Source: Alphaproteobacteria bacterium
GTDB taxonomy: Bacteria > Pseudomonadota > Alphaproteobacteria > CAAGCB01 > CAG-977
NCBI GenBank assembly: GCA_021639925.1
Contig: JAJXEL010000127.1
Location: forward strand, 1-5,639
DNA length: 5,639 bases
Reading direction: 5' to 3'
The notes beneath the pieces are model-generated. The model was not told the origin of the DNA. It saw only the letters and a program-made list of their open reading frames with translations, and did not search any database. Position numbers and translations under genes: made by a program. Positions 1 through 5,639 of the stretch are shown piece by piece. The stretch's first letter is position 1. Each line of letters begins with the position of its first letter.

Positions 1-27
1 ACAGATCCGGATCGCTTTGATATAAAA

Positions 28-55
28 AAAAGCCCTCTGATTTCAGAGGGCTTTT
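28..55 (-). terminator. Rho-independent terminator of the parvulin gene, potentially bidirectional
   Basis: The arms at 28-40 and 43-55 are perfectly complementary over 13 bases. The realistic hairpin has a 12-bp stem and a 4-base loop, with a GC-rich core (AGCCCTC/GAGGGCT). Read on the minus strand, the hairpin lies just downstream of the stop codon at 73-75 and runs into a T tract (the A run at 24-31), which is the classic layout. The plus strand also shows four T after the GC core, so it could stop rightward transcription entering from the left. The 27 bases left of it hold no gene I can name. Confidence 0.9.
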
Positions 56-72
56 GTTATGACTTTATCATT

Positions 73-921
73 TTATTTTGCGGAAACTTTGCCGTCGGCG
101 CCGAATTTAACGGGCGTTTTGACAATTTTCGCCTTTTTACGCAGTTTTTGCATGGTTTCTTCTACGCTTTGCGCCGCCTGCATCTGCATTAATTCCTGTT
201 CGACGTCTTCAAACTTCGGCGTTTCGGATAAACGGCGCGGGCCGGCTTTGATGACGTGATAACCGAATTTCGTTTTGACGGGTTTTTTGGAAATTTCGCC
301 TTCTTTCATGGCAAAGGCCGCTTCGGAAAATTCGGGAACCATCAGTTCGCGTGAAAAATATCCCAAATCGCCGCCTTCCAATCCTTTGTTTTCGGAAACT
401 TTATTCGCCAGTTCGGCAAAATCCGCGCCCTTTTGCAGCTGCTGGATAACGTCCTGCGCTTCTTTTTCCGTTTTTAACAGAATGTGCGCGGCGGACATTT
501 CTTCCTGCGGGGGATTATCCTTTTTAAACTGATCGTACAAAGCTTCCAGCTTTTCTTTGGTCTGGTTTTTCTTTGCCTGCTGTTCCAGGTAATAACGGGC
601 CAGCAGCTGTTTTTCAAATTCCTTCGTCATTTTTTTGAATTCGGGCGTGTTCTGAACTTTTTCAGCCGTTGCCGCCGCCGCGACGACGTTTAAATCAATA
701 ATGTTGTCCAACAAAGGTTCGTAAACACTTTCCAAAGGCAGCGCGCTTAACTGCGGGTTGGACGCGCGCACGCTTTCGATTTCGGACAACGTAATATTGT
801 TGCCGTCGACCGTCGCGACGACCAAATCCGTCTGCGCCGCTTTTGCTTTTGTTTTAGCCGCCTGAGCCGGCATCGCAATACACAAAGCGACCAAAGCGCC
901 CGTAATTACTTTCATTGACAT
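73..921 (-). CDS. Periplasmic parvulin-type peptidyl-prolyl cis-trans isomerase / chaperone (PpiC/SurA/PrsA-like)
   Basis: This 282-residue protein is predicted to catalyse cis-trans isomerisation of X-Pro bonds and to act as a folding chaperone for exported proteins in the periplasm. Residues 1-21 form a signal peptide: a lysine near the start, a hydrophobic core, then P-A-Q-A as the likely signal peptidase I site. Residues 32-140 are a mostly helical SurA-like N-terminal region beginning with VVATVDGNNITLSEIE. Residues 143-230 are the rotamase domain, with AHILL (145-149), GGDLGYF (183-189), VPEFSEAAF (195-203) and FGYHVIK (219-225). The rest is a charged helical tail rich in Lys, Gln and Glu. 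The first ATG (921) is preferred: AGGAAAGG at 932-939 ends 10 bases upstream; a second ATG at 915 is a weaker alternative. No lipobox cysteine is seen, so it is probably soluble rather than a PrsA-type lipoprotein. It is transcribed divergently from secA, which fits a role in folding Sec substrates. The family is secure; the exact name (ppiC, surA, prsA) is not. Confidence 0.93.
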   Translation of the reverse strand: MSMKVITGALVALCIAMPAQAAKTKAKAAQTDLVVATVDGNNITLSEIESVRASNPQLSALPLESVYEPLLDNIIDLNVVAAAATAEKVQNTPEFKKMTKEFEKQLLARYYLEQQAKKNQTKEKLEALYDQFKKDNPPQEEMSAAHILLKTEKEAQDVIQQLQKGADFAELANKVSENKGLEGGDLGYFSRELMVPEFSEAAFAMKEGEISKKPVKTKFGYHVIKAGPRRLSETPKFEDVEQELMQMQAAQSVEETMQKLRKKAKIVKTPVKFGADGKVSAK

Positions 922-966
922 TATATTTAGGCCTTTCCTAATGTTGTTGTTTTAAATGATCTGCCT

Positions 967-994
967 ATCATATCATCTTTCGAAAGGCCGTAAA
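967..994 (-). promoter_or_regulatory. Candidate sigma-70-type promoter of the parvulin gene
   Basis: Read leftward, the -10 hexamer TATGAT (967-972) is preceded by TGA, an extended -10 element. A -35-like TTTACG (989-994) stands 16 bases upstream. Transcription would start near 960 and leave a leader of about 40 bases before the ATG at 921. The 10-base palindrome CTTTCGAAAG (977-986) fills most of the spacer and could be an operator or chance. Called from consensus matching only. Confidence 0.5.
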
Positions 995-1058
995 GATTTA
1001 AAATATTCTTCTGCGGCGCAAAAATATGTTTTTTAGTTCTGCTGACATAACTGAATGA

Positions 1059-1087
1059 TTGACACATGATGTTCTGTGAGCTTAACT
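1059..1087 (+). promoter_or_regulatory. Candidate secA promoter
   Basis: A perfect -35 hexamer TTGACA lies at 1059-1064. At 17-base spacing there is a weak -10, TTAACT (1082-1087, 3 of 6 consensus). Transcription would start near 1094 and give a leader of about 29 bases. An ATG at 1066 lies inside this promoter and so should not be the secA start. The leader is too short for a secM-like arrest peptide. Confidence 0.5.
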
Positions 1088-1110
1088 TGTTTGATTTTAT
1101 ATTTTTAATA

Positions 1111-1116
1111 AGAGGA
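1111..1116 (+). promoter_or_regulatory. Ribosome binding site fixing the secA start
   Basis: AGAGGA sits 6 bases upstream of the ATG at 1123. The upstream in-frame ATG codons at 1066 and 1069 have no purine-rich site at the right distance and would add residues (MMFCELNLFD...) unlike any SecA N-terminus. This decides the start at 1123. Confidence 0.85.
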
Positions 1117-1122
1117 TTTACG

Positions 1123-3861
1123 ATGATCGGTTCTTTAATGCGTAAAATTTTCGGCAGCGCGAACGACAGATATGTCAAAAGCCTGCAAAAAACAGTTGCA
1201 AAAATCAATGCTCTGGAACCGGAAATTTCCGCTTTGTCCGACGATGAATTGAAAAATAAAACGCCGGCGCTGAAACAACGCCTGGCCGACGGGGAAACGC
1301 TGGACGACATTCTGCCCGAAGCGTTCGCTGTCGTGCGCGAAGCGTCTAAAAGAACGATCGGGCTGCGCCATTTCGACGTGCAGCTGATCGGCGGGATCGT
1401 CCTGCACCGCGGGCAGATTGCCGAAATGCGTACCGGCGAAGGAAAAACATTGGTCGCGACGCTGGCCGTTTATTTGAACGCGCTGACGGGCAAAGGCGTG
1501 CACGTCGTGACCGTCAACGATTATCTGGCGAAACGCGATACCGAATGGATGGGACAGATTTACCGTTTTCTGGGATTAAGCGTCGGCACGATCCTGCACG
1601 ATCTGTCCGACGAAGAACGCCGCGACGCTTATAACAGCGATATTACTTACGGAACGAACAACGAATTCGGGTTCGATTATCTGCGCGACAACATGAAATT
1701 TTCGATTGAAGACATGGTGCAGCGGCCGTTTAATTTCGCAATCGTTGACGAAGTGGACTCTATTTTGATCGACGAAGCCAGAACGCCTTTGATCATTTCC
1801 GGCCAGGCCGAAGATTCGTCCGATAAATATATTCAGATTGACGCTTTGATCCCGCGGTTAAACCCGGAAGATTATGAAAAGGACGAAAAGCAGCGTACGG
1901 TATCCCTGACCGAAACGGGAACCCTGCATATGGAAGAACTGCTGCAGGCAGCGGGGTTGCTTAGCGGCGCGATGTACGACGCGATTAACGCGCCGGTCAT
2001 TCATTACGTTGACCAGGCGTTAAAAGCGCATAAACTTTTCCAGCGCGACGTCGATTATATCGTCCGCAACGGCCAGGTCGTTATTATTGACGAATTTACC
2101 GGCCGTATGATGGAAGGCCGCCGTTATTCCGACGGTCTGCACCAGGCTTTGGAAGCCAAAGAACACGTTAAGATCCAGCCTGAAAACCAGACGCTGGCTT
2201 CGATTACGTTCCAGAATTATTTCCGTTTGTATCCGAAACTGGCCGGCATGACGGGGACGGCGATGACCGAAGCGCCGGAATTTGCTGAAATTTACGGACT
2301 GGAAGTCATTGACATTCCGACAAATAAACCGTGCGTCCGGATTGATCATCAGGACGAAATTTACTGGAAAGAAGATCAAAAGCTGAAAGCCGTCATTGAA
2401 TTAATCAAGGAATGCGCGGCCCGCAAACAGCCGGTTTTGGTCGGTACGACGTCGATTGAAAAATCGGAACAGCTGGCGGAACGGCTGAAAAAGGAAACAA
2501 AGCTGAAATTTAACGTGTTAAACGCGCGCCACCATGAACAGGAAGCGTATATCATCGCGCAGGCGGGTATGCCGGGCGCGATTACGATTGCGACGAACAT
2601 GGCCGGCCGCGGGACGGATATTCAGCTGGGCGGCAATCTGGACATGCGCGTGACGCAGGAATTGGCGGACGTAACCGACGAATCCGAACGCGCCCGCCGG
2701 ATTGAAGCGATTAAAAAAGAAATCGAAGAAGGCAAGGAAATTGCGTTGCAGGCCGGCGGATTGTATGTTATCGGCACGGAACGCCATGAAAGCCGCCGTA
2801 TTGACAATCAGCTGCGCGGCCGTTCGGGCCGTCAGGGCGACCCGGGCGCGTCAAAGTTTTTCCTGTGCCTGCAGGACGATCTTTTACGTATTTTCGGCGC
2901 GGAAAGAATCGAAAAATTCTTAAAACCGCTGGGCGGTATGGAAGACGACGACGTTATTTCCAGCCCCTGGATTTCCAAGACGCTGCAGAAATCCCAGGAA
3001 AAGGTTGAAGCCCGTAACTTTGACATTCGTAAAAACCTGTTGAAATACGATAACGTCATGAACGATCAGCGCAAGGTCATTTACGATCAGCGCAAAGAAT
3101 TAATGATGGCGGATACGATTACGGAAACGGTTCAGGACATGCGCGACGAAATCATTTCGGCGATGACGGAAACCTATACGCCCGAAGACGCCGCGGCCGA
3201 TGACTGGAACGTTCCGGCTTTAAAGGAAGACGTCGAACGTATTTTAGGGCTGCAGCTGCCCGTCGATTCCTGGGTGGAAGAAGGAATCGGCGCTGCGGAA
3301 CTGACCGAACGCCTGCAAAAGGCTGCAGACGAAAAAATGCAGGACAAGCGCCGTGATTTCGGCGACGGCCTGATGAATATGATTGAAAAAAATATTACGC
3401 TGCAAATTCTGGATCAGGTATGGAAAGAACATTTGCAGGTGTTGGATTATATGCGTCATACGATTGTTTTGCGCGCTTATGGCCAGAAAGATCCTTTGAA
3501 CGAATATAAAAAGGAAGCTTTTTATTTGTTCAGCGGCATGATCGGCAGTATGCGCGAACAGGTAACGCAGTTTTTGATGCATGTCGAACTGGCGCCGCAA
3601 ACCGTTCAGGCGATCGAAGAATCGCGCCGCCGCCAGCAGGATATGACGGCGCGTCACGACGAACCCGGCGACGCGTTCGGCAATCCGTCCGATTCGCAGC
3701 GTGAAATTGACAGACAAATGGACCGGAGTCCTTTCCGCTATTCAAAATCGGACGAAGTTGATCCGAACGATCCTTCGACATGGGGGAAAGTATCCAGAAA
3801 TGCTTTATGTCCCTGCGGTTCCGGGAAAAAATACAAACACTGCCACGGGGCGATCGCCTGA
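1123..3861 (+). CDS. secA: Protein translocase subunit SecA (preprotein translocase ATPase)
   Basis: This 912-residue motor ATPase binds SecYEG at the inner membrane and pushes unfolded preproteins into the periplasm by ATP hydrolysis. From the start at 1123 the protein begins MIGSLMRKIFGSANDRYVKS, the usual SecA N-terminus. The first nucleotide-binding domain has MRTGEGKT (102-109; Walker A Lys108) and the Walker B stretch IVDEVDSILIDEARTP (207-222). The preprotein-crosslinking domain follows, roughly 226-370. AGMTGTA (374-380) leads into the second nucleotide-binding domain, with TNMAGRGTDIQLGG (491-504) and GTERHESRRIDNQLRGRSGRQGDPG (551-575; arginine-finger region). The scaffold and helical-wing region contains QVWKEHLQVLDYMRHTIVLR (765-784) and AYGQKDPLNEYKKEAF (785-800). 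An acidic, Gln/Arg-rich linker (about 832-888) ends in the zinc-binding motif CPCGSGKKYKHCH (Cys896, Cys898, Cys907, His908), which contacts SecB or phospholipid. Length matches proteobacterial SecA (901 in E. coli), and all key residues are present, so it should be functional. It is monocistronic, with a terminator 18 bases after the stop. Confidence 0.99.
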   Translation: MIGSLMRKIFGSANDRYVKSLQKTVAKINALEPEISALSDDELKNKTPALKQRLADGETLDDILPEAFAVVREASKRTIGLRHFDVQLIGGIVLHRGQIAEMRTGEGKTLVATLAVYLNALTGKGVHVVTVNDYLAKRDTEWMGQIYRFLGLSVGTILHDLSDEERRDAYNSDITYGTNNEFGFDYLRDNMKFSIEDMVQRPFNFAIVDEVDSILIDEARTPLIISGQAEDSSDKYIQIDALIPRLNPEDYEKDEKQRTVSLTETGTLHMEELLQAAGLLSGAMYDAINAPVIHYVDQALKAHKLFQRDVDYIVRNGQVVIIDEFTGRMMEGRRYSDGLHQALEAKEHVKIQPENQTLASITFQNYFRLYPKLAGMTGTAMTEAPEFAEIYGLEVIDIPTNKPCVRIDHQDEIYWKEDQKLKAVIELIKECAARKQPVLVGTTSIEKSEQLAERLKKETKLKFNVLNARHHEQEAYIIAQAGMPGAITIATNMAGRGTDIQLGGNLDMRVTQELADVTDESERARRIEAIKKEIEEGKEIALQAGGLYVIGTERHESRRIDNQLRGRSGRQGDPGASKFFLCLQDDLLRIFGAERIEKFLKPLGGMEDDDVISSPWISKTLQKSQEKVEARNFDIRKNLLKYDNVMNDQRKVIYDQRKELMMADTITETVQDMRDEIISAMTETYTPEDAAADDWNVPALKEDVERILGLQLPVDSWVEEGIGAAELTERLQKAADEKMQDKRRDFGDGLMNMIEKNITLQILDQVWKEHLQVLDYMRHTIVLRAYGQKDPLNEYKKEAFYLFSGMIGSMREQVTQFLMHVELAPQTVQAIEESRRRQQDMTARHDEPGDAFGNPSDSQREIDRQMDRSPFRYSKSDEVDPNDPSTWGKVSRNALCPCGSGKKYKHCHGAIA

Positions 3862-3878
3862 AAAAAGGCGGATAAACC

Positions 3879-3905
3879 AGGCGGCGCTTCGGCGCCGTCT
3901 TTTTT
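3879..3905 (+). terminator. Rho-independent terminator of secA
   Basis: A stem of nine pairs (3879-3887 with 3892-3900, one of them G-T) is capped by a TTCG loop closed by C-G, the very stable cUUCGg tetraloop. Six T follow at 3900-3905. It starts 18 bases after the secA stop and separates secA from the small gene downstream. Confidence 0.93.
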
Positions 3906-3964
3906 GTTATTTTTGAAAGGGTTATCATTTTTCCGATTTTTATAGTGGATTTTGTTTGAAAAAT

Positions 3965-3973
3965 TGGTAAAAT
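3965..3973 (+). promoter_or_regulatory. Weak candidate promoter of the small downstream gene (extended -10)
   Basis: TGGTAAAAT combines a TGn extension with a -10 hexamer TAAAAT (3968-3973, 5 of 6 consensus). No good -35 is found 16-18 bases upstream. A start near 3980 would give a leader of about 33 bases. An alternative -10, TATAGT (3941-3946), also lacks a partner. A promoter must exist between 3906 and 4012, because the strong secA terminator precedes the gene; its exact place is uncertain. Confidence 0.3.
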
Positions 3974-4012
3974 AAAAGGTGGATATAAGGAACAGTTTAG
4001 GCGAGGATATTT

Positions 4013-4204
4013 ATGTACGTTTCTGATGTTGCAGAACAGATTGTTGCAATGCAGGCGCAGATGATCAGAACCTCTATGGCAATGGCTTCGGCGAAAAGTG
4101 CGATTGATCAACAACAGGCTGTAACAACCCTCCTTACAGAAGCGACACAGTCCGCTGCTGCCAGTGCAGATGGTCGGGGCGCTATGCTCGACATTCTCGT
4201 TTGA
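4013..4204 (+). CDS. Small 63-residue protein, YjfB-like putative motility protein family
   Basis: The product is a small soluble protein without signal peptide or membrane segment, rich in Ala, Gln, Met, Ser and Thr and probably mostly helical. Its pattern is a short N-terminal helix (VSDVAEQIVAMQAQMIRTSM), then SAKSAIDQQQAVTTLL (27-42), a small-residue linker and the ending GRGAMLDILV (54-63). This order (helix, K-x-A-x-D-Q, paired Leu, G-x-G then L-D-I near the C-terminus) recalls the YjfB family, called 'putative motility protein', some members of which are flagellar-regulated. The biochemical role is unknown. The ATG at 4013 has GAGGA (4003-4007) 5 bases upstream, and a strong terminator follows the stop, which supports a real gene. 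Leucine is written only as CTC or CTT (4 of 4), valine mostly GTT and alanine often GCT or GCA. secA relies on CTG, TTG and TTA for leucine. This suggests either high expression or a different origin. Gene reality is fairly secure; the family is moderate. Confidence 0.75.
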   Translation: MYVSDVAEQIVAMQAQMIRTSMAMASAKSAIDQQQAVTTLLTEATQSAAASADGRGAMLDILV

Positions 4205-4226
4205 CATTTTTCTCCTTGTTTCCTTT

Positions 4227-4254
4227 GGGCTGTCCTTCGGGCAGCCCTTTTTTT
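4227..4254 (+). terminator. Rho-independent terminator of the small gene
   Basis: GGGCTG (4227-4232) pairs with CAGCCC (4242-4247). The inner part can close as CC-TTCG-GG with one bulged T (4233), again a UUCG loop. A run of seven T (4248-4254) follows. It begins 22 bases after the stop codon, so the small gene is a single-gene transcript. Confidence 0.92.
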
Positions 4255-4416
4255 ATAAAGAAAAAAATTCCGTCCGGTTCTTTTTTATTTCTTTCCGCCG
4301 GCGCGGGAAAAGAAACGCTACGTTTCGTCGGGACTTTCTTTAATACTTTTGACTGTGCCGGTTAAAACTTTTTCCGGCATGCCCTCCGATCACTTTTTAT
4401 GTTTTCCACCCCCGAA

Positions 4417-4466
4417 ATTGCGAGCGTAGCGAAGCAATCTATACGTGGACTGCTTCACGCTCCGCT
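4417..4466. repeat. Degenerate dispersed palindromic repeat (single copy in window)
   Basis: The left arm (4417-4440) has the core GCGTAGCGAAGCAATCT. The right arm (4446-4466) is its imperfect inverse, TGGACTGCTTCACGCTCCGC, with about three bases lost and a few substitutions, around a short ATACG centre. Transcribed, it would fold into one long imperfect hairpin. The wording 'GCGAGCGTAGCGAAGCAATC ... GATTGCTTCGCTACGCTCGC' is a common intergenic repeat type in several bacterial lineages. Its minus-strand translation gives the SVKQSTYRLLRYARN string often seen in spurious hypothetical proteins. This identification rests on memory of such sequences. Confidence 0.6.
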
Positions 4467-4730
4467 GCCCGATTGGGTAAAATCCATCGACGATGTCTGC
4501 TTTGTGAAAGTCCGACGGAAAATCAATGATGATTGGACTGTCTGATGCAAAAACAAAATTTATCGAATCCCGCCGATGTCCAAACGTGTTCCGGCAGTCA
4601 AAAATTGCACCGTTTTTGAAAGGACGTATTGACATCTCTTACAGAGGCCGCTCTTTCCCTCATCTTTCGCATTGTCCTGCTGTACGAATTTTAATGGGGT
4701 TTAACAGAATAATCGGGAAGGGAGGAGGGG

Positions 4731-4755
4731 AAAAAATCACCGATGGTCAGCGGCG
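4731..4755 (-). terminator. Weak candidate terminator of the esterase gene
   Basis: On the minus strand, directly after the esterase stop codon (4757-4759), CGCCG (4751-4755) can pair with CGGTG (4738-4742), including one G-T pair, around an 8-base loop. Six T follow (A run 4731-4736). The stem is short, so termination may be inefficient or Rho-assisted. Confidence 0.4.
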
Positions 4756-4756
4756 T

Positions 4757-5518
4757 TTAAATTCTGTTCAGCCACAGCCAGTTCATAAACAGCGGCACTT
4801 GTTTTTCCCAGTCGGCTTCGCAGTGCCGTCCGCCGATCTGGCGATACATATACGGCTGCGCCCCTTTGCGGTACAGATGATCGTTTATGGATCTGTTGCA
4901 GGCATTCGCGATCGCTTTGCCGCGCGGCGTGCGGCTTTCGTTGCTGCCCCAGCTGATAAATACTTTCGTATCGGGATTAATGTCGTTTTGCGCGATGGCG
5001 GCCCGTAATTCTTTGCCGCAAAATCCGATGGCGGAAGAAACGCAGGCGGCTTTTGAAAATACAGAATTGTAACAAATTGCGGCGTATAACGCCATTAAGC
5101 CGCCCATTGAACTGCCGCCGATTCCGGTCGCTTCCCGATGCCCCCAGGTGCGGTACGTTTCATCAATGAACGGTTTTATTTCATTAACGATCCAATCCAT
5201 TGTTTGCTGCCCCGTGCCGTAAACGGGACCGGCGAACGAATCCCAATAATACGGACAATATTCGCGCAGGCGGTCGTTTCCCGTATGGGAACATTCCATG
5301 CCGACAACAATGATTTTTTTATTCCAGTGATCCAGAAAATTTTTCATTCCCCAGCTTTTGCCATAAGTCGCATCTGAATCGTAAAACAGATTATGCCCGT
5401 CAAACATATACATAACGGGATAACGTTCTTCGCTTTCATAATAATCGCCGGGCAGATAAATATGCAGCCTGCGGTTTTGGCCGGCTGATGAAAACCAAAA
5501 ATCTGTTTTTTCAATCAT
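4757..5518 (-). CDS. Alpha/beta hydrolase, putative esterase family (esterase D / Fes-like)
   Basis: This 253-residue cytoplasmic protein (no signal peptide) is predicted to be a serine esterase; the substrate is unknown. An N-terminal beta region with RRLHIYLPGDYY (16-27) leads to YPVMYMFDGHNLF (33-45), the typical strand and oxyanion-side motif of the putative esterase family. VVGMEC (71-76) precedes a loop rich in Tyr and Trp (87-100). The nucleophile elbow is GGSSMGG (134-140) with Ser137 as the likely nucleophile. FISWGSNES (187-195) holds the probable acid region (Glu194 is a candidate). GGRHCEADWEKQVP (229-242) supplies the likely catalytic His232. The start is the ATG at 5518: AAGGGG (5526-5531) lies 7 bases upstream, whereas a TTG at 5524 would leave almost no spacing. 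Leucine is mostly CTG, as in secA, so codon use is not foreign. The MFDGHNLF and YGKSWG patterns remind me of esterases from gut Clostridia, which hints at an old transfer; unverified. It stands alone, with no carbohydrate or siderophore genes beside it to suggest a substrate. Confidence 0.88.
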   Translation of the reverse strand: MIEKTDFWFSSAGQNRRLHIYLPGDYYESEERYPVMYMFDGHNLFYDSDATYGKSWGMKNFLDHWNKKIIVVGMECSHTGNDRLREYCPYYWDSFAGPVYGTGQQTMDWIVNEIKPFIDETYRTWGHREATGIGGSSMGGLMALYAAICYNSVFSKAACVSSAIGFCGKELRAAIAQNDINPDTKVFISWGSNESRTPRGKAIANACNRSINDHLYRKGAQPYMYRQIGGRHCEADWEKQVPLFMNWLWLNRI

Positions 5519-5525
5519 AAGCAAA

Positions 5526-5531
5526 CCCCTT
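5526..5531 (-). promoter_or_regulatory. Ribosome binding site fixing the esterase start
   Basis: On the minus strand AAGGGG lies 7 bases before the ATG at 5518. It lies only 1 base from the TTG at 5524, so ATG is the better start. Confidence 0.75.
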
Positions 5532-5551
5532 GATTGTTAAGGAATGTTTTT

Positions 5552-5580
5552 TATATAAGTTACTTATTTCCCGTTTTACA
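5552..5580 (-). promoter_or_regulatory. Candidate esterase promoter
   Basis: Read leftward, a -35-like TGTAAA (5575-5580) and a -10-like TATATA (5552-5557) are 17 bases apart; TATAAA (5550-5555) is an alternative -10. The -35 matches only 3 of 6 consensus bases. Position is right: just upstream of the gene and downstream of the hairpin at 5601-5624. Confidence 0.35.
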
Positions 5581-5600
5581 GAGGAAAAAAAATAAAAAAT

Positions 5601-5624
5601 AAAGGCGGAGGGATCTCCGCCTTT
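5601..5624 (-). terminator. Rho-independent terminator of a leftward gene beyond the right edge
   Basis: AAAGGCGGAG (5601-5610) pairs perfectly with CTCCGCCTTT (5615-5624) around a GGAT loop. On the minus strand it is followed by a long T-rich tract (the A-rich run 5585-5603). It therefore should end a minus-strand transcript entering from the right and insulate the esterase. On the plus strand only a short T-rich tail follows. The last 15 bases are too few to identify the neighbouring gene. Confidence 0.85.
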
Positions 5625-5639
5625 ATCTTAATTATCAAG

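Larger units (their letters stand above)
4255..4756. other. About 500-base spacer without a supportable gene; repeat-bearing
   Basis: No reading frame here has both a convincing ribosome binding site and a recognisable protein pattern. It contains imperfect hairpins at 4289-4314 (TTCTTTCCGC against GCGGGAAAAGAA) and 4357-4378 (GCCGG/CCGGC arms), the degenerate palindromic repeat at 4417-4466, and a purine-rich stretch at 4708-4736. An 81-codon minus-strand frame (4390-4635) runs through the repeat. Its C-terminal part is repeat-encoded, and its ATG has an in-frame stop two codons upstream and no good Shine-Dalgarno site. The stretch 4467-4735 may hold the remains of a decayed gene, but I recognise none. 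Confidence 0.6.

Noticed and set aside
927..1310. 127-residue minus-strand reading frame across the divergent promoter region
   Set aside because: It overlaps the start of secA in antisense and spans both promoters; no protein pattern is visible.
3931..3939. Flagellar sigma-28-like -10 (TTCCGATTT) upstream of the small motility-like gene
   Set aside because: It partly resembles GCCGATAA, but no TAAA-type -35 lies about 15 bases upstream, so the resemblance is probably chance.
3530..4207. 225-residue minus-strand reading frame
   Set aside because: It is antisense to the secA 3' end, the secA terminator and the small gene. The Arg/Cys/Pro-rich product looks like an antisense shadow.
4318..4380. 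20-residue minus-strand frame (MPEKVLTGTVKSIKESPDET) preceded by GGAGGG
   Set aside because: The purine-rich site is only 1-2 bases from the ATG, too close for normal initiation. The frame is very short and lies in the repeat-bearing spacer.
4390..4635. 81-residue minus-strand reading frame as a gene
   Set aside because: Its last third is the translated palindromic repeat, its ATG lacks a convincing ribosome binding site with an in-frame stop two codons upstream, and the product matches no family I know.
4526..5008. 160-residue plus-strand reading frame
   Set aside because: Most of it lies antisense to the esterase gene, and the product has no recognisable pattern.

Overview
This window looks like a chromosomal segment of an alphaproteobacterium of moderate GC content. 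The main reason is a SecA of 912 residues whose gene lies back to back with a periplasmic parvulin-type prolyl isomerase, an arrangement I know from alphaproteobacterial genomes. A host- or gut-associated lineage is possible, because the esterase at the right end resembles enzymes I associate with gut Clostridia. That part is inference and was not checked against any database.

Layout, left to right. A strong hairpin terminator (28-55) closes the leftward parvulin gene (73-921, minus strand). A 201-base divergent promoter region (922-1122) then separates it from secA (1123-3861, plus strand). secA ends in a UUCG-loop terminator (3879-3905). A 63-residue protein gene (4013-4204, plus strand) follows as its own unit with its own UUCG-loop terminator. 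It resembles the small YjfB-like 'putative motility protein' family, and its codon choice differs from that of secA. About 500 bases (4255-4756) hold no gene I can support. They contain imperfect hairpins and one degenerate copy of a dispersed palindromic repeat of the type that gives spurious 'KQSTYRLLRYARN' peptides when translated. The window ends with a leftward alpha/beta-hydrolase gene (4757-5518) of the putative esterase (esterase D) family, with its own promoter region. A further hairpin (5601-5624) probably terminates a leftward gene beyond the right edge.

How the genes fit together. SecA drives preproteins through SecYEG. The parvulin-like protein carries a signal peptide and would fold or chaperone exported proteins in the periplasm, so the divergent pair forms an export-and-folding unit. 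The small protein and the esterase are separately transcribed and show no clear functional link to it. No CRISPR array, tRNA, rRNA, intact insertion sequence or obvious novel multi-gene system is visible. The most interesting points are the small codon-atypical gene, the repeat-bearing spacer and the divergent control region.
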